Notes under the pieces: generated by a model | What the model saw: only the letters and a program-made list of their open reading frames with translations | Database searches by the model: none | Told to the model about the DNA's origin: nothing | Made by a program: the position numbers and the translations under genes | Part shown: positions 23,054 through 31,455 of the stretch, one piece after another | How the letters are laid out: the number at the start of each line of letters is the position of its first letter | How positions within the stretch are numbered: the stretch's first letter is position 1 | DNA from: RYN-133 sp963754285 | Lineage (GTDB): Bacteria; Actinomycetota; Actinomycetes; Mycobacteriales; Jatrophihabitantaceae | Length of the DNA stretch: 64,000 bases | Assembly: GCA_963754285.1 (NCBI GenBank) | Contig: CAVWFN010000008.1 | Location: forward strand, 251,403-315,402 | Direction of reading: 5' to 3'

Positions 23054-25426
23054 GTGACAGCCAGCCCGCTCGAGTCGCCGGCGCACCCACCTGCGTCGCT
23101 GACCGAGTGGCTGCGCGGGCGCAGCGACGCCGACCTAGCCGAGCTGCTGCGACGCCGACCCGATCTCGCGTTGCCCGCTCCGGCTGATCTGCCGACCCTC
23201 GCCGGACGGCTTGCGGTGCGCACATCGGTGCAGCGCGCCGTCGACGGACTCGACGCATTCGGGCTGCGCCTGCTCGAAGCCCTGGTGCTGTGCGCCGCAC
23301 CCGACCTGCGGGTCTCACTCGACGACGCGACCGCGCTGCTCGGGACGGGCGAGGTGAGCGGTGCGCTGGACGAGTTGCGCACGTTGGCCCTCGTCTGGGG
23401 CGCGAACGATCACCTGCACCTGGCCGGATCGGTGCGCGAGTCGATCGGCACGTATCCGGCCGGCCTCGGCCGTCCGGCCGCCGTCCTGCTACGCCAGGTC
23501 CCGGACGCACAACTCGCGCCGGTGCTGCATTCACTGGGGCTGCCGCCGGCGTCGCAGCCGCAGGCAGGGGCAGCGATCGCCGAGGTGCTCGGCGACCCCG
23601 AGCGCGTCGCGACGCTGATCGCCGAGTGCGATCCGCCGCAGCGCGACATCCTCGAGCGGCTCGCCGCCGGTCCCCCCGTGGGTGTGCTGCGGGCACGGCC
23701 GGGCGAGACTCCGCCGGCCGTGTTGCTCACCATGCGCGGACTGCTCGTCCCCATCGAGGGCCAGACCGTCGAGCTCCCTCGCGAGGTCGGTCTGGCCCTG
23801 CGTGGGCTTCCGCTCGGCGCCGTCGACCCGCAGCCGCCCCAGCTTCGCGTCGTCGAGCGCGACCCGGCCGAGCTCGACCGGGTCGGGACGACCGCGGTGC
23901 TCGAGGCCGTGCGCCTGGTCGACGCCCTGGCCGACAACTGGACGGCCCATCCGCCCGCGCAGCTGCGCTCCGGCGGCGTCGGTGTCCGCGACCTGCGCCG
24001 CACCGCCCGCGACCTCGGTGTCGACGAGACCGCGGTCGCGCTCATCGCCGAGGTCGCCGCGTCGGCCGGCCTGCTCAATTCCACCCACAGCATCGAGCCG
24101 GTGTACCTGCCGACCGTCGAGTTCGACAGTTGGCGGCGCCACGACACCGCCTCGCGGTGGGCCGACCTGGCGCAGGCGTGGCTCGCGATGACGCGCCAGC
24201 CGAGCCTGGTCGGGCAGCGCGGCGAACGTGACCGGCTCATCACCTTGCTCAGCCCGGACGGCGAGCGCGGCACCGTCCCGGCGCTGCGCGCCCGTGTCCT
24301 CGACACCTTGACCGAGCTCCCGCCCGGGAATGCCCCGGCCGATCGCGAGAACGTGTTGGCCCACCTGGCCTGGCGCGAGCCGCGGCGTGCGAGCGGCTAC
24401 CGGCCGGTGCTCGAAGCGATCCTCATCGAGGCCGACCTGCTCGGTGTCACCGCCGCCGGCGGGCTGACCGGCTACACCCGCACCCTGCGCGGTGGCAGCC
24501 GCACCGTCGCCGAACAGGTGCTGACCGGCGCGCTGCCCACCCCGGTCGACCACTTCCTCGTCCAGCCCGACCTGACGGTCGTGGTCCCCGGACCGCCGAC
24601 CACCGACCTGGCCGTCGAACTTGCGCTCACGGCCGACCTCGAATCGACCGGCGGCGCGAGCGTCTACCGCATCACCGAGTCGTCGGTGCGGCGCGCGCTC
24701 GATGCCGGACGCAGCGGGCGCGAGATCGCCGCCATGATCGCCCAGCGCTCGCGCACACCCGTCCCGCAGTCGTTGAGCTATCTCATCGACGACCTCGCCC
24801 GGCGCCACGGCGCTCTGCGCACCGGCACCGCTTCGGCGTATCTGCGCTGCGAGGACGAAGCCCTGCTCACCCGCGCGCTGACCGATCGCAACGTCAGCGC
24901 GTTGCAACTGCGCCGCATCGCCCCCACGGTGGTCATCTCGTCGGCGCCGGTGACCGACGTGCTCGACCGCCTGCGCGCGGCCGGCTACGCACCGGCTGCC
25001 GAATCGCCCGACGGCGAGGTCATCGCGATCGGCGCCGAGCCGCCGCGCGCTCCGTCACGGACCCCGGTCCGGGTCGTCCGGTCACGCACCGATGTCGTGT
25101 CGAACCTCGCCGAACTGGTCAAGCGGGTGCGCTCCGGCGATGCTCTGACCGAGATCAGCACCCGGCGCGTCCCCACCATCGCGCAACAGGTGCCCGGCGT
25201 GACCACGGCCGCGACGATGGGATTGCTGCGCGAAGCGATCCGCACGGAACAGAGCGTGCTGATCGGCGTCGCCGAATCCGACGGGACACAGACGCGGCAC
25301 GCGTTGTCGCCCATCTCGATGGCCGGCGGGTTCGTCCGTGGCCACCAGGACGGCCGCGACGGGCTGGTGTCGTTCCCGCTGCACCGCATCACGGCGGCCA
25401 CGATCATCGACCAATCCGACGAATGA
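23054..25426 (+). CDS. Helicase-associated (Helicase_C_3/XPB-partner) protein
   Basis: 790 aa, matching the large actinobacterial proteins typified by Rv0862c. The N-terminal region has winged-helix character (PPASLTEWLRGRSDADLAEL); the C-terminal half contains the helicase C-terminal type-3 domain with DHFLVQPDLTVVVPGPP and FPLHRITAATI at the end. No ATPase motifs are present. It is thought to work with the XPB-type helicase encoded 2.5 kb downstream, presumably in DNA repair; the partnership is inferred from genome context. GTG start at 23054. The end overlaps the histidine kinase start as ATGA. Confidence 0.85.
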   Translation: MTASPLESPAHPPASLTEWLRGRSDADLAELLRRRPDLALPAPADLPTLAGRLAVRTSVQRAVDGLDAFGLRLLEALVLCAAPDLRVSLDDATALLGTGEVSGALDELRTLALVWGANDHLHLAGSVRESIGTYPAGLGRPAAVLLRQVPDAQLAPVLHSLGLPPASQPQAGAAIAEVLGDPERVATLIAECDPPQRDILERLAAGPPVGVLRARPGETPPAVLLTMRGLLVPIEGQTVELPREVGLALRGLPLGAVDPQPPQLRVVERDPAELDRVGTTAVLEAVRLVDALADNWTAHPPAQLRSGGVGVRDLRRTARDLGVDETAVALIAEVAASAGLLNSTHSIEPVYLPTVEFDSWRRHDTASRWADLAQAWLAMTRQPSLVGQRGERDRLITLLSPDGERGTVPALRARVLDTLTELPPGNAPADRENVLAHLAWREPRRASGYRPVLEAILIEADLLGVTAAGGLTGYTRTLRGGSRTVAEQVLTGALPTPVDHFLVQPDLTVVVPGPPTTDLAVELALTADLESTGGASVYRITESSVRRALDAGRSGREIAAMIAQRSRTPVPQSLSYLIDDLARRHGALRTGTASAYLRCEDEALLTRALTDRNVSALQLRRIAPTVVISSAPVTDVLDRLRAAGYAPAAESPDGEVIAIGAEPPRAPSRTPVRVVRSRTDVVSNLAELVKRVRSGDALTEISTRRVPTIAQQVPGVTTAATMGLLREAIRTEQSVLIGVAESDGTQTRHALSPISMAGGFVRGHQDGRDGLVSFPLHRITAATIIDQSDE

Positions 25427-26526
25427 TCTTCACGCGGTCGTTCTGGTTCTGGCGGGTGCCGGCGTGGCTGCTGGTCATCGTCGCCACCGTGCTGTCCGTG
25501 CATGCCACCGACCAGCGCATCTGGGCCGGAGCCACCACCACGATTGCGGCCATCGCCACTCAGTTCACCGACGACGTCCATGCTGTCGGGAAGACCCTCG
25601 CCGGGATCATCGTCGCCACGCTTGCCGGCATGACCTCGACCCTTTTTGCGCACGCCGGGCTGGGAATCGTGGCCCCGTTCGTGGTCATCGGCAAGCTCCC
25701 GTTGCCGATGAACCGCGGCGTCGGACGCGCACTCGTCATTGCCGACACGATCCTGGTGGCGGCGGTCGTCGGGTTCGCCTCGCGCAGTCTCGCCGGCGCC
25801 CTCGCCGGGCTCGGCATCCCGCTGCTCGCCCAGCGCGCGGTCGAGCGACGCGAACTGATCGCCTCACGCGACGAGGCGCAAGCACTGCTGGTCGAGGTGC
25901 AGGCCGGCCGCGACGCCGAGGCACAGGCCGCCGCGCTGCAGGAGCGCGGCCGCATCGCTCGTGACCTGCACGACGTGCTCGCGCACAGCCTGGCCGGGCT
26001 GTCCGTGCAATTGCAGGCGACGCGGGCGGTGGCCGCGCGCGAGGGCGTGACCCCGGCGGTGCTCGAGCCGCTCGACCGGGCCGCCGATCTTGCCCGCGAA
26101 GGTCTGGGCGAGGCACGCGCGGTCGTCGGTGCGCTACGCGACCCGACCGGGCTCGGTGTCGCCGAGATCGCCTCACTCGTCGAGCGGCATCCTGGTGCGG
26201 CTCGCCTGACCACCCAGGGCGCACCCGTCCCGATCGGCCGGGCGGCGGGTCACGCCGCCTATCGCGCCGTGCAGGAGGCTCTGACCAATGCCGCGCGCTA
26301 CGCGCCCGGCGCGGAAGTAACCGTCACGCTCGAGTACACCGCGACGGCCTTGGTGATCTGCGTCGACGACACCGGCTTGCCGGCCGGACGCGAGCCGGTC
26401 GCCTCGCAGGGCTCGGGGCTCGGCCTGGCCGGGATGTCCGAGCGCCTGGCCGCGGCCGGCGGCACCGTCACGGCCGGGCCGCGCCCGTCCGGCGGCTGGC
26501 AGGTGCGAGTCGAGGTTCCGACGTGA
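25423..26526 (+). CDS. Sensor histidine kinase (NarL/DesK-type, HisKA_3)
   Basis: 367 aa. Four to five predicted helices occupy the first ~145 residues (no large outside loop), then a coiled linker, the dimerisation/phosphoacceptor motif RIARDLHDVLAHSL with His183, and a HATPase domain ending GLGLAGMSERLAAAGG. It should phosphorylate the response regulator whose GTG overlaps its stop. The small loops suggest it senses a membrane or intramembrane signal. It is inserted between the helicase-associated gene and XPB; its own 5' end overlaps the former by 4 bp. Confidence 0.92.
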   Translation: MIFTRSFWFWRVPAWLLVIVATVLSVHATDQRIWAGATTTIAAIATQFTDDVHAVGKTLAGIIVATLAGMTSTLFAHAGLGIVAPFVVIGKLPLPMNRGVGRALVIADTILVAAVVGFASRSLAGALAGLGIPLLAQRAVERRELIASRDEAQALLVEVQAGRDAEAQAAALQERGRIARDLHDVLAHSLAGLSVQLQATRAVAAREGVTPAVLEPLDRAADLAREGLGEARAVVGALRDPTGLGVAEIASLVERHPGAARLTTQGAPVPIGRAAGHAAYRAVQEALTNAARYAPGAEVTVTLEYTATALVICVDDTGLPAGREPVASQGSGLGLAGMSERLAAAGGTVTAGPRPSGGWQVRVEVPT

Positions 26527-27170
26527 GCGTTCGGGTCGTGGTCGCCGACGACCAAGCGGTCGTGCGCGACGGACTGGTCTTGTTGCTGTCGGCCAGCGAC
26601 GACATCGAGGTGGTCGGGGCGGCTGCTGACGGCGAGGAGGCCGTCCAACTCGTGCTCCGGACGCGTCCGGATGTCGCCCTGCTCGATCTGCGGATGCCCA
26701 AGCTCACCGGCGATCAGGTCACCGAGGCGCTCGCCCGCGAGGCTCCCGAAGTACGGGTACTCGTGCTGACCACCTTTGCCGACGACGACGCGATCTTGCC
26801 GGCGTTGCGCGCAGGCGCAGTCGGCTACCTGACCAAGGACGCGAGCAGCGAGCAGTTGGTCGGCGCGATCCGCGACGTCGCGGCCGGACGGACCGTGCTC
26901 GACGCATCGGTCCAGCGGCGGCTGGTCGAACTCGTCGCCGCCCCCGGTGCACCCGCGGCGTCCGCACCCGACCTCGGCGGACTGACCCGACGTGAGGTCG
27001 ACGTCGTGCGGCTGGTCGCCGAGGGCCTGACCAATCAGCAGATCGCCCGCCGCCTCGTCCTCAGCGAGGCGACGGTGAAGACCCATCTCAATCACGTGCT
27101 GTCCAAACTCGAGGTAGACGGACGGCCAGGCCTTGTCGCCTGGGCGTGGCGACAAGGCCTGGCTGATTAG
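26523..27170 (+). CDS. LuxR/NarL-family response regulator
   Basis: 215 aa: receiver domain (VVVADDQAVVRDGL, phospho-acceptor Asp55 in LLDLRMP, switch threonine in LVLTTF, Lys in YLTKDA) and a LuxR helix-turn-helix (LTRREVDVVRLVAEGLTNQQ, ATVKTHLNHVLSKL). Partner of the kinase with which it overlaps by 4 bp. The last codons form a 16-bp inverted repeat that probably terminates the operon. Likely target is the convergent membrane protein or its own operon; not provable here. Confidence 0.93.
   Translation: MSVRVVVADDQAVVRDGLVLLLSASDDIEVVGAAADGEEAVQLVLRTRPDVALLDLRMPKLTGDQVTEALAREAPEVRVLVLTTFADDDAILPALRAGAVGYLTKDASSEQLVGAIRDVAAGRTVLDASVQRRLVELVAAPGAPAASAPDLGGLTRREVDVVRLVAEGLTNQQIARRLVLSEATVKTHLNHVLSKLEVDGRPGLVAWAWRQGLAD
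27125..27163 (+). terminator. Hairpin terminator inside the 3' end of the response regulator gene
   Basis: Perfect 16-bp inverted repeat, 27125-27140 and 27148-27163, loop TGGGCGT. It lies wholly within the last 16 codons, so the same bases encode the protein C-terminus and form the stem. Confidence 0.65.
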
Positions 27171-27179
27171 TCGTAGCTC

Positions 27180-27701
27180 TCAGGCGGCGACAAGTTCTTT
27201 GGTGTGCTCGGTGTGCTGAACCCGCTGGCCACGGACCACGAGGATCAGCGTGCGGGTCAACACCTCACCGAGGGCCATCAGCACGAGGGCGGCCGTCCAC
27301 GCGTCGCCGCTGGTGATGTGGTGTTCGGCGCTGAACTGGGCGAGCTGCGGGGCACCGCCGTGCGCGGCCCACACGGCGAAGGCGAATCGCGAGCCCATGC
27401 CGGCGATCCAGGCAGCGGCGGCGGCCCAGCCGGCCTTGACGAGCGGGTAGCGGCCGCCGTCCGAGCGCACCCGGGTGGTCAGCGCGCTGATCAGGCCGAG
27501 CGAGACACCGACGCCGGTCAGCAGGGCGACGAGGACGAGGTCGTTGCCGCTGGTGGGGATGCCGTGCAGGTAGCTGCCGCCGATGCCGACCGCCAGGCCG
27601 ATGGGCAGCAGCGTCGCGCGCAGGTCCAGTCGACTTTCGCGGATCTGGCGGACGACGAGCAGGACGAGGACGGTGTCGACGAGGTAATCGCTGAAGGTCA
27701 T
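27180..27701 (-). CDS. Multi-helix membrane protein of unknown function
   Basis: 173 aa with about five hydrophobic helices: VDTVLVLLVVRQI, ATLLPIGLAVGIGGSYL, LVLVALLTGVGVSLGLISAL, AGWAAAAAWIAGMGSRFAF and AWTAALVLMALGEVLTRTLIL. The layout resembles CcdC/DUF1453-like proteins, weakly. It ends convergently 10 bp from the response regulator gene, and such neighbours are often regulated by the system. ATG start 27701. No catalytic motif seen. Confidence 0.7.
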   Translation of the reverse strand: MTFSDYLVDTVLVLLVVRQIRESRLDLRATLLPIGLAVGIGGSYLHGIPTSGNDLVLVALLTGVGVSLGLISALTTRVRSDGGRYPLVKAGWAAAAAWIAGMGSRFAFAVWAAHGGAPQLAQFSAEHHITSGDAWTAALVLMALGEVLTRTLILVVRGQRVQHTEHTKELVAA

Positions 27702-27885
27702 GGCTCAAGACTCGCGATTTCGGGCCTCTCGCGAATCAACCCGGGGGTGGAGATCGGGTTGACTTCTGCACGGGCCGCCGGGATTTGGGATAATGAACGG
27801 TCGCTGTTCTATCGCCAAGGAGACACGTGAGCACCCCACGAAACTGCTACGAAACGAGCACTCCGCACTTTCGCGAGGACCCCGC

Positions 27886-29535
27886 GTGACTGACGGACCG
27901 TTGATCGTCCAGTCCGACAAGACCCTGTTGCTCGAGGTCGACCACCCGCTCGCGGGCGAGGCTCGCGCCGCGATCGCCCCGTTCGCCGAACTCGAACGCA
28001 GCCCCGAGCACGTGCACACCTACCGGCTGACCCCGCTCGGGCTCTGGAACGCCCGAGCCGCCGGCCACGACGCCGAGCAGGTGGTCGACGCCCTCGTGCG
28101 CTACAGCCGCTACGCCGTGCCGCACGCCCTGCTCGTCGACGTCGCCGACACGATGGACCGCTACGGACGCCTGCAGCTGGCCAAGCACCCGACCCACGGG
28201 CTCGTGCTGATCTCGCTCGACCGGGCCGTCCTCGAGGAGGTGGTGCGGCAGAAGAAGATCGCGCCGATGCTCGGCGAGCGCATCGACAACGACATGATCG
28301 CGGTGCATCCGTCCGAACGGGGCCGGCTCAAGCAGGCGCTGCTCAAGGTCGGCTGGCCCGCCGAGGACCTCGCCGGTTACGTCGACGGCGAGGCGCACCC
28401 GATCGAACTCAAGCAGGACGACTGGGAGCTGCGCACCTACCAGCAGCAAGCCGTCGACATGTTCTGGCAGGGCGGGTCGGGCGTGGTCGTGCTGCCGTGC
28501 GGCGCGGGCAAGACGCTGGTCGGCGCGGCGGCGATGGCCGAGGCCAAAGCGACGACGCTCATCCTCGTCACCAACACCGTCGCCGGACGGCAGTGGAAGC
28601 GCGAGCTGCTCGCGCGCACGTCGCTGACCGAAGAAGAGATCGGCGAGTACAGCGGCGAGAAGAAAGAGATCCGTCCCGTCACGATCGCCACCTACCAGGT
28701 GATGACGACGCGTCGCAAAGGCGAGTACCGCCACCTCGAGCTGTTCGACAGCCGCGACTGGGGCCTGATCGTCTATGACGAGGTGCACCTGTTGCCGGCG
28801 CCGATCTTCCGCCTCACCGCCGACCTGCAGTCGCGTCGTCGGCTCGGGCTGACCGCCACGCTGATCCGCGAGGACGGGCGCGAGGGCGACGTGTTCTCGT
28901 TGATCGGCCCGAAGCGCTACGACGCGCCGTGGAAGGACATCGAGAACCAGGGCTGGATCGCGCCGGCCGACTGCACCGAGGTGCGCGTGACGCTGACCGA
29001 CGCCGAGCGGATGACCTACGCAACCGCCGAGGCCGAGGACCGCTACAAGCTCGCTGCGACGGCGCGGACGAAACTGCCGGTTATCAAGACGATTGTCGAC
29101 AGGCATCCTGATGATCAGGTACTCGTCATCGGCGCCTACCTCGACCAGCTCGACGACGTCGCTGCCGAACTCGACGGCGCACCGATCATCCAGGGATCGA
29201 CGCCGAACAAGGAACGCGAGAAGTTGTACGACGCGTTCCGCCGAGGCGAAGAGCGCGTGCTCGTCGTCAGCAAGGTCGCCAACTTCTCGATCGACCTGCC
29301 CGAAGCCGCCGTGGCCGTGCAGATCAGTGGCACGTTCGGCTCACGGCAGGAGGAAGCACAGCGCCTCGGCCGCGTGCTCCGTCCTAAGAAGGACGGCCGG
29401 CAGGCGCACTTCTACACCGTCGTCTCGCGCGACACGCTCGACTCCGAGTACGCCGCGCACCGCCAGCGGTTCCTGGCCGAACAGGGCTACGCGTACACGA
29501 TCGTCGACGCCGACGACCTGCTCCGGCCTCTGTAG
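27886..29535 (+). CDS. XPB-type DNA repair helicase
   Basis: 549-aa superfamily-2 helicase, nearly the same length as mycobacterial XPB and very similar along its whole length. An N-terminal damage-recognition region begins TDGPLIVQSDKTLLLEVDH. Helicase motifs: PCGAGKTLVGAA (Walker A), YDEVHLL (DEVH box), GLTATLIRED (motif III) and QEEAQRLGRVLRP (motif VI). It unwinds DNA 3' to 5' using ATP. The GTG at 27886, with GAGGA 7 nt before it, matches the family N-terminus; an upstream ATG at 27793 would add 31 unrelated residues. Functionally linked to the helicase-associated protein at 23.0 kb, from which it is separated by the two-component genes. Confidence 0.95.
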   Translation: MTDGPLIVQSDKTLLLEVDHPLAGEARAAIAPFAELERSPEHVHTYRLTPLGLWNARAAGHDAEQVVDALVRYSRYAVPHALLVDVADTMDRYGRLQLAKHPTHGLVLISLDRAVLEEVVRQKKIAPMLGERIDNDMIAVHPSERGRLKQALLKVGWPAEDLAGYVDGEAHPIELKQDDWELRTYQQQAVDMFWQGGSGVVVLPCGAGKTLVGAAAMAEAKATTLILVTNTVAGRQWKRELLARTSLTEEEIGEYSGEKKEIRPVTIATYQVMTTRRKGEYRHLELFDSRDWGLIVYDEVHLLPAPIFRLTADLQSRRRLGLTATLIREDGREGDVFSLIGPKRYDAPWKDIENQGWIAPADCTEVRVTLTDAERMTYATAEAEDRYKLAATARTKLPVIKTIVDRHPDDQVLVIGAYLDQLDDVAAELDGAPIIQGSTPNKEREKLYDAFRRGEERVLVVSKVANFSIDLPEAAVAVQISGTFGSRQEEAQRLGRVLRPKKDGRQAHFYTVVSRDTLDSEYAAHRQRFLAEQGYAYTIVDADDLLRPL

Positions 29536-29538
29536 TCG

Positions 29539-30060
29539 CTACCTCGCCTCACACGACTGGTCGAAACCTGCCGAGATGAGAGCGGTGATCGCCGGGTCGG
29601 ATTCGATCGACGCCTCGGACTTGATCTCCTTTGCGTACGCAGCTTCGCCGCGCCTGGCTGCGGCGTAGCGCTTCGCGTCCAGCCGATTCGCGAACTGCAC
29701 ATAGGCGGCGAACGTCGCCGCTTTGGCTTTCGCCGCACTCGGCACCGGCACCTGCGCGACCTGGTGGTCGAACTCGGACAGGAGCTTTGCGTGCGCGGGG
29801 CGTTGCGCGAAGTACTTCTTGACGGGGACGTCGAGACTGCCACCGTGGGTCACCGCGATCACCTTGGGGAGCAGGGCGCCGCACAACCGATTGACCGCAT
29901 CGAGGTAGGTCTGCACCGCCGAGTCGCCGGCGCCGCCGCTCGACGCCGATGTCGGCGGTGACGAGCTCGGGGGCGGACCGCTCGTCGACGACGAGCATGC
30001 GCATGCGATCAGCGACGCGGCCGCGAGGCTCGCGGAGAGACGCATCTTCCCGAACACCAT
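29539..30060 (-). CDS. Predicted lipoprotein of unknown function
   Basis: 173 aa. The signal peptide MRLSASLAAASL is followed by the lipobox IAC-A and a Ser/Pro-rich linker. The mature part is helical with two cysteines (RLCGALL and FDQSCEAR at the very end), which may form a disulfide. The ATG at 30060 has GAAGGA 8 nt upstream. Family not recognised. It converges on the XPB gene with a 3-bp gap. Confidence 0.7.
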   Translation of the reverse strand: MVFGKMRLSASLAAASLIACACSSSTSGPPPSSSPPTSASSGGAGDSAVQTYLDAVNRLCGALLPKVIAVTHGGSLDVPVKKYFAQRPAHAKLLSEFDHQVAQVPVPSAAKAKAATFAAYVQFANRLDAKRYAAARRGEAAYAKEIKSEASIESDPAITALISAGFDQSCEAR

Positions 30061-30135
30061 GTGCCGATCCTTCAGTGCGCCGGACTCAATCTGATAACCC
30101 GACAGTCTCGATCCGGCCCGCGCTGTTGCCCGCTG

Positions 30136-30141
30136 TAGCGT
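30136..30141 (+). promoter_or_regulatory. Leaderless-type -10 element of the 30149 lipoprotein gene
   Basis: TAGCGT, 7 nt, then GTG at 30149. Confidence 0.4.
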
Positions 30142-30148
30142 CGGGGCC

Positions 30149-30896
30149 GTGATGCGACTGCGCGTTGTGTTGGCCGCGACCGCCCTGCTCGTCGCCGGGT
30201 GCACGTCCTCAGGCGGCAGCGGGACGACGTCTGCGCCGCCGACCGCGTCCGGCACTTCGAAGCTTGCGACGACGGTCGCGGACGCGATGCGCAAAGGCAT
30301 GGCCGCAGTCACCAGCGCACACCTGGTCATCGACGCGGGCGAGCTCGGCGGCAAATCGGCTGGCGATGTGAAGTACAGCAACGGCCAGGCGACGGCGTCG
30401 CGGTTGACGATCAATGCCGGCGGCACGGCACAGGTCGATCACGGTCGGCGACACGACGTACGCGAAGTTGCCGGCCGGCCGGAACACCAGCGGCAAGCCC
30501 TGGGTCATCGTCAGCAACGACTCGAGCAACGAGTTCGTCCGCGCGCTCAGCTCGCAGGTGTCGCTCACCAAGGCGGCCACGTCACTGCCGGCGATCGCCG
30601 ACGCAGTCGGCACTGCCACGTCGGTCACCGACAAGGGCACTACGCCGCAGGGACATGACTACGCGCTGCAGCTCGATCCCTCGAAGATCACCGACGCGAA
30701 TCTCGGTGGCGCGCTGCGCGATCTCGGCGAGAACCCGGTGCCGGTCACGGTCGTCCTCGACAAGTCGTCCCGTCCGACACAGATCAAGATCGCGGTCAAG
30801 CTCGGCGCGACGTCGTTCCCGATCGTGATCGACGTGAGCAAGTACAACGCACCACTCACGATCACCGCTCCCCCGGCCGACCAAGTGGCGAAGTGA
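30149..30896 (+). pseudogene. LppX/LprG-like lipoprotein, frameshifted
   Basis: Reading starts at 30149 with the lipoprotein signal MRLRVVLAATALLVAGC and a Thr/Ser linker. It continues through KGMAAVTSAHLVIDAGELGG into SRLTINAGGTAQ, then shifts by one base at about 30437. The second frame resumes with ITVGDTTYAKLPAGRNTSGK and runs to the stop at 30896. Joined, the product is ~249 aa with the mycobacterial LppX/LprAFG layout, a periplasm-facing lipid-binding fold. One surplus base would explain it. Codon quality stays good after the shift, so a sequencing indel is at least as likely as a dead gene. The next gene overlaps its stop as GTGA. Confidence 0.75.
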
Positions 30897-31427
30897 GTAC
30901 GCCGCCGCCGCCCGAGCCCGACACCAAGGACTGGACCTGGGTGCTCGATCGGCCGTGTCCAGAGTGCGGTTTCGACGCATCGTCGGTCAGTGCGAGCGAG
31001 GTGGCCGGACCGGCTACGCGCAGCGACCGCAACGCTGCGGGCGGCCGTCCTCGCACCGGGCTCCGACGTCCGGCCGCAGCCCGAGGTGTGGTCGTCACTC
31101 GAATACGGCTGCCACGTGCGCGATGCGTTCATCGTCTACGGCACTCGGTTCGCCTCGATGCTGCACACCGACGACCCGCTGTTCGCCGACTGGAACCAGG
31201 ACGACACTGCGCTCGCGGAGCGGTACTGGGAGCAGGATCCGGGCAAGGTCGCTGACGAACTCGCGGTCGAGACCGAGCGGATCACCACCGTCCTGGACAG
31301 CGTCGGTCCCGACGAATGGCAGCGTCCCGGCCGCCGGTCGAACGGGTCCGCGTTCACGGTCGACACGCTCGCGCGCTACCTGCTGCACGACGTCGTTCAC
31401 CACGTACATGACGTCGCCGGCACCTGA
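30893..31427 (+). pseudogene. DinB-family protein (maleylpyruvate-isomerase-like), frameshifted
   Basis: Starts with GTG 30893 overlapping the lipoprotein stop. Frame 1 gives DTKDWTWVLDRPCPECGFDA, the typical opening of a DinB-like actinobacterial family. After a one-base shift near 31010 the second frame continues RLRAATATLRAAVLAPGS, then YGCHVRDAFIVYGTRFASML and YLLHDVVHHVHDVAGT, with the expected metal-ligand histidines. Joined length is ~177 aa. Possibly a mycothiol-dependent enzyme by family. Indel error or real pseudogene cannot be separated from sequence alone. Confidence 0.75.
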
Positions 31428-31455
31428 GGTTGGCACCGATCAGGACAATGGCTGA

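Noticed and set aside
30990..31427. Separate gene starting at 30990, and separate genes at 30414, 62139 and 63286
   Set aside because: Each begins in mid-domain and continues the preceding gene in another frame; treated as frameshifted parts of one gene.
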